Positions 33,884 through 42,999 of a stretch of 64,000 nucleotides of DNA are shown piece by piece (within the stretch, counting starts at the first letter, position 1; each line of letters opens with the position of its first letter). Made by a program: the position numbers and the translations under genes. The notes beneath the pieces were generated by a model. The model did no database searches and was not told the DNA's origin. It worked only from the letters and a program-made list of their open reading frames with translations. This stretch comes from Rhizobium sp. CB3090 (lineage in GTDB: Bacteria; Pseudomonadota; Alphaproteobacteria; Rhizobiales; Rhizobiaceae). The stretch lies in assembly GCF_029714285.1 (NCBI RefSeq), contig NZ_CP121662.1:2108001-2172000 (forward strand), given 5' to 3'.

Positions 33884-36250
33884 ATGAGTCATTCCGTCGA
33901 AAACAGGTTTTTCGCGATCGTCTGCGGCGCGCTGCTGGTTTTCGTTGCGCCGCTCTTCGTCTTGTTCCTCTTCCTTTCGTCCGAACGCGCCGAAAAGGAA
34001 ATCAAAGATCATATCTCCGTTCTGCTCGTCGCCAATGCGCAGGCGCTGGCCAAGCCGCTATGGGACCTCGACGAAGACAGCGTCACCCAGATCAGCGCGA
34101 CGACGGTCGCCGAGGGTGCGATCGTCAAGGTCAATGTTCGCGACCTCTCCGGTCAGCTCGATGTTACGCAATCGACCATCCCGAGGTCTTACAAGGGCCT
34201 GTTGGAGTCCATCGCCCGCCCGATCATCTACAACGGCGTGGACGGCCCGAAAAATCTCGGCACCATCACTGTCTTCTACCCGGCACTCGGCCTCTTCGAC
34301 GGTTTGAAGAACGAGGAGATCGTCTTCATCTCGATCTTCATCTTCGCCGTGCTGACCGTTTTCGGCGCGGCCCTCATCGGCAACCGCATCTTCATCATCC
34401 AGCCGCTGATGCGGCTGACCCATGCCGTCGAAGCGACGCGGCGGCTCGGCTCGCGTCATCATGTGGACTGGCAGTCGAACGACGAGATGGGACGCCTCGC
34501 GAGTAGCTTCAACGACATGCAGAGCAAGTTGGAACGCGAGGAAACCGAGCTGAAGCTTGCTCACCGCCGCGCCACCGACACCTACAATCTGACGCCGGCC
34601 ATGCTCTTTTCGCTCGATAAGGACGATTGCATCGCAGCCGTCAGCGATTATTGGCTCGCGGCCACCGGCTATGCCCGCTCCGAGGTGCTGGGGCGTAAAT
34701 TCGCAAGCTTGGTCTTGCCGGAATCGCGCGAGAAATACACCGAACGCAAGCGCAGCCATTCGGACAGCGCCGCCCGGCTTGACGTTACGGTCAAATTCCT
34801 GTGCCGGGATGACCGGATCATGGACGTGCTGATCCTCGAAACGACGGCGATCCAGGATGGTCTTTCGCTCTCGGTCATGACCGACGTTACCGACCTCAAG
34901 CAGTCCGAGGACCGCAACCTGCGCCAGGCGATCACCGACCATCTGACGGGCCTCTTGAACCGTCAGGGTTTCGAGACGGCGCTCGATGCCAAGATCAACG
35001 AGGCGGATCTGCGCAAGCGCGAACTCGCCTGCCTCTTCGTCGATCTCGACCGCTTCAAATGGATCAACGACAATATGGGCCATGCCGCCGGTGACGCGGC
35101 GCTGCGCGAACTGGTTTCGCGCATGAAGGCGCGATTGGTCCCGGGCGATATCGCTGCGCGCCTCGGCGGCGACGAATTCGCCATCCTGCTGCTTGCCGAA
35201 GACGCCGAAAAAAGAGCATTCGACATGGCAGCCCGCATCGCCGAAGTCTTCGAGACGCCTTTCGGCGGCGATGCCCGCCTCAGCGCCAGCATCGGCATCG
35301 CCATCTACCCGCGCCATGCCGCGAACGCCGCCGAGCTACTGCTGAAATCCGACATAGCGATGTACGCAAAGAAGCGCGACGGCAAGAACGGCGCGCAGAT
35401 CTTCGACAACAGCATGCTGGACGATTCCCGCCGCCGCGCGGAGCTGGAAAGCCATATCGAAAGCGGCTTGAGCGACGACTGGTTTGAGGCGCATCTGCAG
35501 CCGATCGTCAATATCGATGATCGCTCCATCGCCGGCTTCGAGGCGCTGATGCGGCTACACCACCCTCAGAAAGGCATCCTGCCGCCGGCACGGATCATCG
35601 ACGTTGCCGAGGAGACCGGCTCGATCGTACGCATCGGCAATCGTATCATGGAGAAGGCGATCTCCCACTTCGCCCGCCTCTCGCGCCTCGACGGCATGCA
35701 GGACACTTATCTCGCTATCAATTTCTCGCCGCTGCAATTCGAATCCGGACTGCCGATGCGCATCGCGGCCCTGCTGTCCCGCCACGATGTCCGCCCCGAA
35801 CGCATTGTCGTCGAAATCACCGAAGCAGTGCTGATGGACGACAATCCGGAGACGCGCACGGTCATCAACGAAATCTGCCGCTACGGCTGCCGCATCGCGC
35901 TCGACGACTTCGGCACGGGCTACTCATCGCTGAGCTATATCAACCGCTTCCCGGTCGACATCATCAAGATCGACCAATCCTTCATCCGCGCGATCAACGA
36001 CAATGCCTCCGATGTCAGCCTCAAGAGCCGTATGCTGGTCGAAAGCATCACGACGTTGTCGCACAAGATGAACTGCACCGTGATTGCGGAAGGTATCGAG
36101 ACTGAGGAAGAGTGCGCAACCCTGCGCACCATGGGGATCGACTACGGCCAGGGCTACTTGTTCCATCGGCCGCAACATCCGAACGATCTTATGAACGCGC
36201 TTGCGGTACCGCGAGCCGATTACCCCGCGTCTGTGGCGCAAGCATCATAG
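33884..36250 (+). CDS. Membrane GGDEF-EAL c-di-GMP signalling protein with HAMP and PAS
   Basis: This 788-residue protein is built of TM1 (about 8-32), a periplasmic sensor of about 110 residues, TM2 (about 145-170), HAMP, PAS (about 235-340), GGDEF (about 350-500) and EAL (about 515-770). The GGDEF active site is intact (RLGGDEF, about 426-432). The EAL domain keeps FEALMR, DDFGTGYSSL, KIDQSF and AEGIETEEE. Both synthesis and breakdown of c-di-GMP are therefore possible. A solitary periplasmic binding protein gene begins 17 bases after its end and could supply the ligand signal. Confidence 0.92.
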   Translation: MSHSVENRFFAIVCGALLVFVAPLFVLFLFLSSERAEKEIKDHISVLLVANAQALAKPLWDLDEDSVTQISATTVAEGAIVKVNVRDLSGQLDVTQSTIPRSYKGLLESIARPIIYNGVDGPKNLGTITVFYPALGLFDGLKNEEIVFISIFIFAVLTVFGAALIGNRIFIIQPLMRLTHAVEATRRLGSRHHVDWQSNDEMGRLASSFNDMQSKLEREETELKLAHRRATDTYNLTPAMLFSLDKDDCIAAVSDYWLAATGYARSEVLGRKFASLVLPESREKYTERKRSHSDSAARLDVTVKFLCRDDRIMDVLILETTAIQDGLSLSVMTDVTDLKQSEDRNLRQAITDHLTGLLNRQGFETALDAKINEADLRKRELACLFVDLDRFKWINDNMGHAAGDAALRELVSRMKARLVPGDIAARLGGDEFAILLLAEDAEKRAFDMAARIAEVFETPFGGDARLSASIGIAIYPRHAANAAELLLKSDIAMYAKKRDGKNGAQIFDNSMLDDSRRRAELESHIESGLSDDWFEAHLQPIVNIDDRSIAGFEALMRLHHPQKGILPPARIIDVAEETGSIVRIGNRIMEKAISHFARLSRLDGMQDTYLAINFSPLQFESGLPMRIAALLSRHDVRPERIVVEITEAVLMDDNPETRTVINEICRYGCRIALDDFGTGYSSLSYINRFPVDIIKIDQSFIRAINDNASDVSLKSRMLVESITTLSHKMNCTVIAEGIETEEECATLRTMGIDYGQGYLFHRPQHPNDLMNALAVPRADYPASVAQAS

Positions 36251-36266
36251 CGAAACGAGGAACTAC

Positions 36267-36998
36267 ATGCGAAAATTGCTGCTCCTGGTATTTTTCAGCT
36301 TGTCCTCTCTGAGCAGCCTCTCCACGGCGCGAGCAGAAACCATCAATTTCACTACGGAAGAATATCCGCCCTTCAACTATCGTGAAGGCAAGACCCCCGT
36401 CGGCGCGACCGTTGAACAGGTGGAGAAGATGATGGCAGATATCGGCATCGACTATACGATCGATGTGTTTCCCTGGGCGCGCGCCTACAACCAAGCTCTG
36501 ACGGCGCCGATGACCTGTGTCTTTGCAACCGCTCACAACGACGCCCGCGACAAGCTGTTCACATGGGTTCAGCCGTTGCTGATCGATCGTAACATCCTGA
36601 TCAAGCATACTGGGTCCAGCGTCACCGCCGACACGCTCGATGAAGCCAAGAGTTATCTCGTCGGCACGTGGCGGGGCGACTATACCGAGACGACGCTGCG
36701 GCAGGCCAACTTTGCACGGATCGATGTCGGCGCCGATTTCCGGGCGACGCTGAAAAAGCTGATGAGCGATCGTATCGACCTGATGCCGATCTCCGAACTC
36801 TATTTTGATAAGCTGAAAAAGGATGGCAATGCCATCGAAAAGGTCACCGTCCTCTCCGAACAGCCGATGGGCATCGCCTGCCAGAAGGATTTCCCCAAAG
36901 ATCTTCTGACGAAGATGCAGGCTGCGCTCGACAAGCTGATCGCCGACGGCACGCAGAAGCAGATATTCCTGAAGTACGGCCTGAACGTCGGCAACTGA
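36267..36998 (+). CDS. Solitary periplasmic solute-binding protein (SBP_bac_3 type)
   Basis: This 243-residue protein has a signal peptide (MRKLLLLVFFSLSSLSSLSTARA) and a family 3 binding-protein fold: INFTTEEYPPFNYREGKTPVGATVEQVEKMMADIGIDY, then VFATAHNDARDKLFTWVQPL and a C-terminal FPKDLLTKMQAALDKLIADGTQKQIFLKYG. No permease or ATPase gene is adjacent, so transport is not its obvious job. It lies 16 bp after the GGDEF-EAL gene, and it may act as the ligand sensor for that receptor's periplasmic domain. The ligand is unknown. Confidence 0.87.
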   Translation: MRKLLLLVFFSLSSLSSLSTARAETINFTTEEYPPFNYREGKTPVGATVEQVEKMMADIGIDYTIDVFPWARAYNQALTAPMTCVFATAHNDARDKLFTWVQPLLIDRNILIKHTGSSVTADTLDEAKSYLVGTWRGDYTETTLRQANFARIDVGADFRATLKKLMSDRIDLMPISELYFDKLKKDGNAIEKVTVLSEQPMGIACQKDFPKDLLTKMQAALDKLIADGTQKQIFLKYGLNVGN

Positions 36999-37073
36999 CG
37001 CGGTTGCCGCCTTGACTTTGCCGCCAATTCGCTGTCGTGAAGGGCATCGGCATTTTCCAAGGGGTGAAGCGCA

Positions 37074-37790
37074 ATGCTTCTTATCGCGGGTCTCGGCAAT
37101 CCCGGCGCCAAATATCAGGGCAACCGTCACAATATCGGTTTCATGGCCGTGGATGCGATCTACCGTCACAATAGCTTTTCGCCCTGGTCGAAAAAATTCC
37201 GGGCTGAAATTGCGGAAGGCGAACTTGGCGGCCAGAAAGTTCTGCTGATCAAGCCGCAGACTTTCATGAATCTTTCCGGCGAATCCGTCGGCGAGGCCAT
37301 GCGCTTCTACAAGCTGGAACCTTCCGACCTCGTTGTGATCTATGACGAGCTCGATCTGCCGGCCGGCAAGGCGCGGCTGAAGACCGGCGGCGGCCATGGC
37401 GGCCATAACGGCATCAAATCGATCGACGCCCATTGCGGGCGCGAATACCGCCGGCTGCGGCTCGGCATCGGTCATCCCGGCATCAAGGAACTGGTGCACA
37501 ATCATGTGCTTGGCGATTTCGCCAAGGCGGACCGGAGCTGGCTGGAACCTCTATTCGATGCGCTCGCCGACAATGCCGACATGCTGGTGCGCGGCGAAGA
37601 TTCGCAGCTCATGAACAAGATCGCCCTTGCCCTCGGCGGCAAGGCGGAAGACGAGGCGCCAAAGCCGGAAAAGAAGGCCGTGGCCAAGTCGCACATCCAT
37701 CAGGCTCGCAGTCATAACCAGCCGCGGATGCCGGAAAGCGGCCCGATGGCCGAGATGCTGAAGAGAATGTTCGGCAAAAAGGACGATTGA
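37074..37790 (+). CDS. pth: Peptidyl-tRNA hydrolase
   Basis: This 238-residue enzyme frees tRNA from drop-off peptidyl-tRNAs. Catalytic and binding residues are Asn9 (GLGNPG), His19 (NRHNIGF), an Asp in [16 protein letters not shown] (about 93-97), and [15 protein letters not shown]. The basic tail after about 190 ([17 protein letters not shown]) extends beyond the core, as in other rhizobia. It is coupled to the GNAT gene, which starts two bases after its stop codon. Confidence 0.95.
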   Translation: MLLIAGLGNPGAKYQGNRHNIGFMAVDAIYRHNSFSPWSKKFRAEIAEGELGGQKVLLIKPQTFMNLSGESVGEAMRFYKLEPSDLVVIYDELDLPAGKARLKTGGGHGGHNGIKSIDAHCGREYRRLRLGIGHPGIKELVHNHVLGDFAKADRSWLEPLFDALADNADMLVRGEDSQLMNKIALALGGKAEDEAPKPEKKAVAKSHIHQARSHNQPRMPESGPMAEMLKRMFGKKDD

Positions 37791-37791
37791 A

Positions 37792-38271
37792 ATGGCGGAC
37801 TCGGCAAGCGACAAGACTGCGGATATTGTGATCCGCCCGGCCGCCGCCGGCGACCTGCCTACGCTGCTGGCGCTCTATCGCCATCTCAACCACGACGATC
37901 CGGACATGGATCCCCGGCTTGCGGAGGACCGCTTCACAACGATCCTGGCCCATCCGGGCATGACGATCTTCATCGCCTTCCAAGACGATCTCGCGGTTTC
38001 ATCGGTCACACTGGTCATCGTCCCCAACCTGACGCGTTGCGGCGCTTCCTATGCGCTGATCGAAAACGTCGTCACGCACGCCCATTACCGCCAGCGCGGC
38101 CTTGCACGAGCGCTGATCGCAACGGCCGTCGCGACGGCCTGGGAGAAGAATTGCTATAAGGTGATGCTGCTGACCGGCTCAAAGAATCCGGCGACGCTGC
38201 GCTTCTACGCCAATTGCGGCTTTTCACAGGACAAGACAGGCTTCCAGATCCGGCGTCCTGCCGTAAACTGA
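37792..38271 (+). CDS. GNAT-family N-acetyltransferase
   Basis: This 159-residue acetyltransferase has the GNAT core: IVIRPAAAGDLPTLLALYRHL at the start, acetyl-CoA loop VVTHAHYRQRGLARALIATAV (about 93-113; R-Q-R-G-L-A), and TGSKNPATLRFYANCGF (about 128-144). The substrate is unknown; it may modify a small molecule or a protein terminus. The start follows the pth stop codon by one base, so translation is probably coupled. Confidence 0.87.
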   Translation: MADSASDKTADIVIRPAAAGDLPTLLALYRHLNHDDPDMDPRLAEDRFTTILAHPGMTIFIAFQDDLAVSSVTLVIVPNLTRCGASYALIENVVTHAHYRQRGLARALIATAVATAWEKNCYKVMLLTGSKNPATLRFYANCGFSQDKTGFQIRRPAVN

Positions 38272-38286
38272 TAACTCTGCCCGAGC

Positions 38287-38598
38287 TTATTCTTCCGGTT
38301 CCGTGGTGAACATCAGCGGGAAACCTGCGCTTTTCGCCAGATCGACCGCTTCCTGCGCCTTGGTTTCGGCAATATCCCTGGCGCACACCATGACCACGCA
38401 GGTGCCGAGCTTGTGCGCAGTCATCATGACGCGATAGCCCGTCTCCTCGCTCATCCGGAAGACGGCCTTCAGCACCATGATGACGAATTCGCGTGGCGTG
38501 TAATCGTCGTTGACGAGAATGATCTTGTAAAGCTTCGGCCGATCGAGCTTTGGCTTCGTTGTGGTCTTCGGTTTTAGGACGACATCATTGTCACTCAT
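38287..38598 (-). CDS. clpS: ClpS adaptor protein (ClpS2-like)
   Basis: This 103-residue adaptor delivers N-degron substrates to ClpAP. The core has LYKIILVNDDYTPREFVIMVLKAVF (Asn-Asp-Asp pocket residues) and MMTAHKLGTCVVMVCARDIAETKAQEAVDLAKSAGFPL. The sequence after the conserved His is LGTCVVMV rather than the KGRGVCG type seen in the main ClpS1. That, and the absence of clpA beside it, suggests the second rhizobial paralogue, ClpS2. The start at 38598 gives the normal length. Confidence 0.87.
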   Translation of the reverse strand: MSDNDVVLKPKTTTKPKLDRPKLYKIILVNDDYTPREFVIMVLKAVFRMSEETGYRVMMTAHKLGTCVVMVCARDIAETKAQEAVDLAKSAGFPLMFTTEPEE

Positions 38599-38857
38599 CG
38601 GGCTCACCGTTGATGACAGGAAAAAAGGATTTGTGGCTGATAGTGAATTTATACCGCACTGCAACCGGCCATTCAAGGAAAACAACGTTTTCGGGAGGAC
38701 CAGCAGATCAATCGACCGTGAGGAACAGCTCCATTTCGCCGTCTCGTCCGACTTCCTTCCCTACAGAAAAACGGCGCATCCGCCGTGTAAGGCTTGACCC
38801 GCAACGGCCCTTCGCCCATACGCACAGCAAAGTTTTTCAAGATATGGACAAGGTGCC

Positions 38858-39961
38858 ATGGGTTTCAAATGCGGTATCGTCGGATTGCCGAATGTCGGCA
38901 AGTCCACTCTGTTCAATGCGCTGACCAAAACGGCGGCGGCGCAGGCGGCGAATTATCCCTTCTGCACAATCGAGCCGAACACGGGTGAAGTCGCGGTTCC
39001 TGATCCGCGCATGCGCAAGCTTGCCGACATTGCCAAGTCGAAGGAGTTGATCCCGACGCGCATCTCCTTCGTCGACATCGCCGGTCTCGTACGCGGCGCG
39101 TCGAAGGGCGAAGGCTTGGGCAACCAGTTCCTCGCCAATATCCGCGAAGTCGATGCCATCGTTCATGTGCTGCGCTGCTTCGAAGACAGCGACATCACCC
39201 ATGTCGAAGGGCGCATCAATCCCGTCGCCGATGCCGAAACGATCGAGACCGAGCTGATGCTTGCAGACCTCGAGAGCCTGGAGCGCCGCACCGAGCAGAC
39301 GCGCAAGCGCGCCACCGGCAAGGACAAGGAGTCCATGGCGATGCTGCCGATCATGGAAGCCTCGCTCCAACTGCTGAACGAAGGCAAGCCGGTCCGCACC
39401 CTCCTGTCGAAGCTCGACGCCGAAGAAACCCGCATTCTGAAGGGTCTGAACCTTCTGACTTCGCATCCCGTCCTCTATGTCTGCAATGTCGCAGAGGCCG
39501 ATGCCGCGACGGGCAACGAGCACACGGCTGCCGTCGCCGCCATGGCGAAGGAGCAGAATTCCGAGGTGGTGATTATTTCCGCCGCCATCGAAGCGGAAGT
39601 GGCGCAACTGCCGGAAGACGAATCCACGGAGTTCCTCTCCGCTCTCGGCCTCGACGAAGCCGGTCTCGACCGGCTGATCCGCGCCGGCTACAAGCTGCTG
39701 CACCTCATCACCTATTTCACCGTCGGTCCCAAGGAAACGCGCGCCTGGACGATCGAAAAGGGCACCAAGGCTCCGCAGGCCGCCGGCGTCATCCATTCCG
39801 ACTTTGAACGCGGCTTCATCCGCGCCAATACCATCGCCTATGACGATTACATCGCCTACAACGGCGAAACAGGCGCGAAGGAAGCCGGCAAGGCACGCGA
39901 CGAAGGCAAGGAATACGTCGTCCAGGACGGCGACGTCATCCATTTCCGCTTCAACACCTAA
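38858..39961 (+). CDS. ychF: Redox-regulated ATPase YchF (OBG-family)
   Basis: This 367-residue P-loop ATPase of the Obg class prefers ATP and associates with ribosomes. It has G1 GLPNVGKSTLFNALTK (about 8-23), switch SFVDIAGLVRGASKGEGLGNQFL, the NVAEAD region replacing NKxD, a coiled-coil insertion (about 130-200), and a C-terminal TGS domain (HLITYFTVGPKETRAWT, ending QDGDVIHFRFNT). The stop codon TAA forms the first bases of a RIME-type repeat. It lies near pth, as in other rhizobia. Confidence 0.95.
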   Translation: MGFKCGIVGLPNVGKSTLFNALTKTAAAQAANYPFCTIEPNTGEVAVPDPRMRKLADIAKSKELIPTRISFVDIAGLVRGASKGEGLGNQFLANIREVDAIVHVLRCFEDSDITHVEGRINPVADAETIETELMLADLESLERRTEQTRKRATGKDKESMAMLPIMEASLQLLNEGKPVRTLLSKLDAEETRILKGLNLLTSHPVLYVCNVAEADAATGNEHTAAVAAMAKEQNSEVVIISAAIEAEVAQLPEDESTEFLSALGLDEAGLDRLIRAGYKLLHLITYFTVGPKETRAWTIEKGTKAPQAAGVIHSDFERGFIRANTIAYDDYIAYNGETGAKEAGKARDEGKEYVVQDGDVIHFRFNT

Positions 39962-40059
39962 AGCACTTCCAGGAAAAGTGCGCAGCGGTTTTCCGTCCGG
40001 AATGCGAAAAACGAAGGAATAGAGCGGGAAAGTGTTTCCGTGAGACGCTTTCCCGCTCA
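39959..40059 (+). repeat. RIME-type intergenic repeat, copy 3
   Basis: Close match to the element at 3086-3187 in the same orientation: TAAAGCACTTCC start, AAGTGC hairpin, central GCGGTTTTCCGTCCGGAATGCG, and outer GAGCGGGAAAG hairpin. It begins with the stop codon of ychF and fills most of the gap to the convergent membrane-protein gene. Confidence 0.82.
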
Positions 40060-40075
40060 GACGTGATTGCCGGTC

Positions 40076-41188
40076 TCACCGGAGCGCCGGCAACCTCCCC
40101 TGGACAGATGCCGGCAACAGCCGGACAACAGCGCGGCGCAGATGCGGCCAGCCGACACCGATCACCAGCACGATCAGGCCAACAATCATCAGCACGATGA
40201 AGCTGACCTTGTCGAGACTGGCATTGTTCTGCCGCAGAATGACACCGATCGCGACGCCGAGTGACATCAGCCCTGCGGTCACGAAAGCACGCCTGTCGAT
40301 GATCAAGCCGACCAGCATCATGATCACCACAATGGCGACGATCGTCAGCGCCTGCGCATAGCCGCCATTCTCGACGGTGGCAGATAGAAACGTGCCGTTG
40401 TTGCCGGCCTCAAGCTGAAATACCAGCAGGATCGCCGAGTAAAGCAGCGCCGGCGCCGTGACGAGATGCAGCCAGAAAGCCACATCCGAGCGACGCGTCC
40501 TGCGGCTGGGGTCGCTGAGATCGAAACGCATCGCCACTGCAAATGCCCCGAGTGCGGCCGCAAAGGCGATGCAGTACGACTGCAGCGGATAATTCAGCAC
40601 GACATCCGATGTGCCGGTGGCAAGGCTGATCAGATAGAAAACGGCGGCGAGCAACAGCGTGAATAGCGAGAAGAGCAGCATCGCCAACGACAGCGGCACG
40701 CGATAGCGCCAATAATACAATGCAAGCAGCGGCGGGAACGGCAAGGCTATTCTGATCCAGGAGCTCATGAGGCCCGGACCGCCATCGAAATGCATCATGG
40801 CTACCCAGAGGGTCCAATGGACCAACGCAATCGTCAGCACGACGGCGGGAAGCGCCAGGCGTTGGCGACGAACTAGGATTTCGGCCAGGATTATGATGGC
40901 CGGCAGCGGCCCGTAATAGCCGGTGAGCCCCCACAAGCCGACAAGCAGGACGATGATGCCGATAGTGATCAGCACGTCATGAAAGCCGCGAATGAAACGC
41001 GGCGCTTCACTATCCTCCAGCGGATTCGCCACATCGTCTTCGCGGGGCTGCGAAAGATCGCTCCTGACGGGAGCCCCGTTTGTGCCGACATTTCGCTGAG
41101 CCAAATAGGGCAAAAGCCGGGTCGCCTGATCCGAGGAGATGATCCCCTCGCCGGCGGCGCCTTCCAGCGCGGTCTTGAGATCGCTCAT
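40076..41188 (-). CDS. Polytopic membrane protein, DUF2157-like
   Basis: This 370-residue protein has a cytoplasmic N-terminal part (about 1-70: LKTALEGAAGEGIISSDQATRLLPYLAQ) and some ten membrane helices. The short N-terminal helix pair before the membrane region resembles DUF2157 proteins. No transport or catalytic motif is seen. The start at 41188 begins that helix pair; the longer open frame up to 41890 overlaps two real plus-strand genes and is rejected. The function is unknown. Confidence 0.78.
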   Translation of the reverse strand: MSDLKTALEGAAGEGIISSDQATRLLPYLAQRNVGTNGAPVRSDLSQPREDDVANPLEDSEAPRFIRGFHDVLITIGIIVLLVGLWGLTGYYGPLPAIIILAEILVRRQRLALPAVVLTIALVHWTLWVAMMHFDGGPGLMSSWIRIALPFPPLLALYYWRYRVPLSLAMLLFSLFTLLLAAVFYLISLATGTSDVVLNYPLQSYCIAFAAALGAFAVAMRFDLSDPSRRTRRSDVAFWLHLVTAPALLYSAILLVFQLEAGNNGTFLSATVENGGYAQALTIVAIVVIMMLVGLIIDRRAFVTAGLMSLGVAIGVILRQNNASLDKVSFIVLMIVGLIVLVIGVGWPHLRRAVVRLLPASVQGRLPALR

Positions 41189-41371
41189 GTCTGTTCCTGC
41201 CTGATGATATCGTTGCCAAGCCTCATCATATCGCCGGTGCACAATCAAGGGCTGCGAAGCTCGGTCACCATTCGCCGCGCCTGTTTTCCGATCGCTACCA
41301 TGAAAATGCTTGCACCTTTGCCGCCTGACATGCGATTGCGCACGGACGGAATGAAGAGACCGGTAACGGAT

Positions 41372-41836
41372 ATGGCAAAATTGACATATGAGGACTTTCA
41401 GCCCGGACAAGTATTTCCGCTCGGCCCGAAACATGTGACGGCGGAAGAGATCATCGAGTTTGCGCGTGAGTTCGATCCGCAACCGATGCATCTCGACGAA
41501 GCTGCCGGCCGCGCCAGCATACTGGGCGGGCTTGCCGCTTCCGGCTGGCATACCTCGGCGATGTTCATGCGCATGATGACCGACAGCTATCTGCTCAATA
41601 CCGAGGCCGAAGGCGCGCCGGGCATCGACTTCATGGACTGGAAAAAGCCGGTTTTGGCAGGCGATACGCTTTCGGGACGATCGATCGTGCTGGAGTCCCG
41701 TGCCATGCGTTCCCGCCCCGGCATTGGCATCGTCAGGTTCCGCCATGAGGTGGAAAACCAACGCGGCGAACTCGTTTGCCTCGGCGAAAATGCGACGATG
41801 ATCCGCATGCGCCTGCCCGTGGAGACCTCCGCATGA
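41372..41836 (+). CDS. MaoC-family hot-dog dehydratase, first of pair
   Basis: This 154-residue hot-dog protein has the MaoC hydratase motif: ITAEEIIEFAREFDPQPMHLDEAAG-type sequence (here VTAEEIIEFAREFDPQPMHLDE) with catalytic Asp and His, then GGLAASGWHTSAMFMRMMTD. Such enzymes hydrate enoyl-CoA or act on related thioesters. The start at 41372 (MAKLTYEDFQPGQVF) fits the family. Its stop codon overlaps the next start as ATGA, so it is translationally coupled with a second hot-dog gene and the two probably form a heteromer. Confidence 0.87.
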   Translation: MAKLTYEDFQPGQVFPLGPKHVTAEEIIEFAREFDPQPMHLDEAAGRASILGGLAASGWHTSAMFMRMMTDSYLLNTEAEGAPGIDFMDWKKPVLAGDTLSGRSIVLESRAMRSRPGIGIVRFRHEVENQRGELVCLGENATMIRMRLPVETSA

Positions 41837-42300
41837 GAATGACGGAACTTTACCCGATCGGCGAACGGGCCGAGATCGGCAGCCATACATTCACGGCCGA
41901 AAACATCATCCGTTTCGCCTCACGCTTCGATCCGCAGATTTTCCATATGGATGCAGAAGCGGCCAAGCACACATTGTTCGGCGGGCTCTGCGCATCCGGT
42001 TGGCACACCTGCGCAGTCTGGATGCGCACTTTCGTCGATTATTGGAAAATCGAAACTGCCCGCCTCCATGCTGGAGGCAGAAAACCGCCGAACCTCGGCC
42101 CGTCCGCCGGTTTCCAAAAGCTGCAATGGCTTCGGCCTGTCTTTGCCGGTGACACCGTCACCTACGGAGTGACCTTGCTTGCCAGCCGCCCGCTGGCGTC
42201 CCGCCCGGGCTGGACGCTCAACACCATCCTCTGCGACGGGATCAACCAGCACGGCACGGCAGTGTTACGGTTCGAGAGCACCGTGCTGGAATTCGAATAG
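41833..42300 (+). CDS. MaoC-family hot-dog dehydratase, second of pair
   Basis: This 155-residue paralogue of the preceding gene has IGSHTFTAENIIRFASRFDPQIFHMDAEAA with the Asp/His pair, then GGLCASGWHTCAVWMR. An insertion (LHAGGRKPPNLGPSAGF, about 78-94) distinguishes it from the first protein. The four-base ATGA overlap implies coupled translation. MaoC pairs often form heterodimers with one active site each, but both keep the catalytic residues here. The substrate is unknown. Confidence 0.87.
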   Translation: MRMTELYPIGERAEIGSHTFTAENIIRFASRFDPQIFHMDAEAAKHTLFGGLCASGWHTCAVWMRTFVDYWKIETARLHAGGRKPPNLGPSAGFQKLQWLRPVFAGDTVTYGVTLLASRPLASRPGWTLNTILCDGINQHGTAVLRFESTVLEFE

Positions 42301-42302
42301 AC

Positions 42303-42326
42303 ACCTTCGCCCCACCGGGAGAAGGT
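42303..42326. repeat. Single hairpin related to the mosaic repeat at 19502
   Basis: ACCTTCGCCC pairs imperfectly with GGGAGAAGGT around a short loop. It resembles one end of the element at 19502-19686. It sits between the stop codons of the MaoC gene and apt and may serve as a terminator. Confidence 0.55.
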
Positions 42327-42336
42327 ATGTTGTTCT

Positions 42337-42879
42337 TCAATGCCCGGAAAATTCCACCAGGGTATGAACCGGCACATCAAGCGCTTCCAGCTTCTTGCGG
42401 CCGCCCAAATCCGGAAGGTCGATGACAAAGCAGGCGGCAACGATCTCGGCGCCGATTTGACGCAGCAACTGGACGGCGCCGACAGCGGTGCCGCCGGTGG
42501 CGATGAGATCATCGACCAGGATCACCTTCTCGCCGGGATTTACCGCATCTCGGTGCATCTCCATCTCATCGACACCGTATTCGAGGCTGTAGGCGATGCG
42601 CACGATATCATGCGGCAGCTTGCCCTTCTTGCGGATCGGCACGAAACCGGACGACAACTGATGCGCTACGGCGCCGCCAAGAATGAAACCACGTGCCTCC
42701 ATGCCGGCGACCTTGTCGATCTTGGTGCCGGCATAGGGGTGCACCAGCGCGTCGACTGCACGACGGAACGACCTGGCGTTGCCGAGCATCGTGGTGATGT
42801 CACGGAAGATGATGCCGGGTTTTGGATAATCCGGAATGGAGCGAATGCTGGCGGCGAGCTCCGAAGCGATAGTGTCCAT
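42337..42879 (-). CDS. apt: Adenine phosphoribosyltransferase
   Basis: This 180-residue enzyme salvages adenine to AMP using PRPP. It has the PRPP loop [16 protein letters not shown] (about 120-135), the N-terminal [22 protein letters not shown], and [31 protein letters not shown]. The start [19 protein letters not shown] matches rhizobial Apt. It follows the cytochrome bc1 operon on the same strand after 120 bp, the usual order in these bacteria. Confidence 0.95.
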   Translation of the reverse strand: MDTIASELAASIRSIPDYPKPGIIFRDITTMLGNARSFRRAVDALVHPYAGTKIDKVAGMEARGFILGGAVAHQLSSGFVPIRKKGKLPHDIVRIAYSLEYGVDEMEMHRDAVNPGEKVILVDDLIATGGTAVGAVQLLRQIGAEIVAACFVIDLPDLGGRKKLEALDVPVHTLVEFSGH

Positions 42880-42999
42880 ATAAATATGTGCTCTCAGGCT
42901 ATGACAGGGCGGGCCGCACACTATCAAGACACGTGTTCGATACCAACAAAAAAGGCGACCGATGACGGCCGCCTCTTTCTGATTTCATGGCTGGGCCGC

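Noticed and set aside
34058..35317. Long minus-strand frame (419 codons) opposite the GGDEF-EAL gene; similar long antisense frames at 36189-37505, 38837-39943 and 52860-54116
   Set aside because: They lie opposite well-supported genes, have Arg/Asp-rich compositions typical of antisense frames in GC-rich DNA, and no family motifs.
41189..41890. Minus-strand extension of the membrane-protein frame up to 41890
   Set aside because: It overlaps two real MaoC genes on the plus strand; the family-like start is at 41188.
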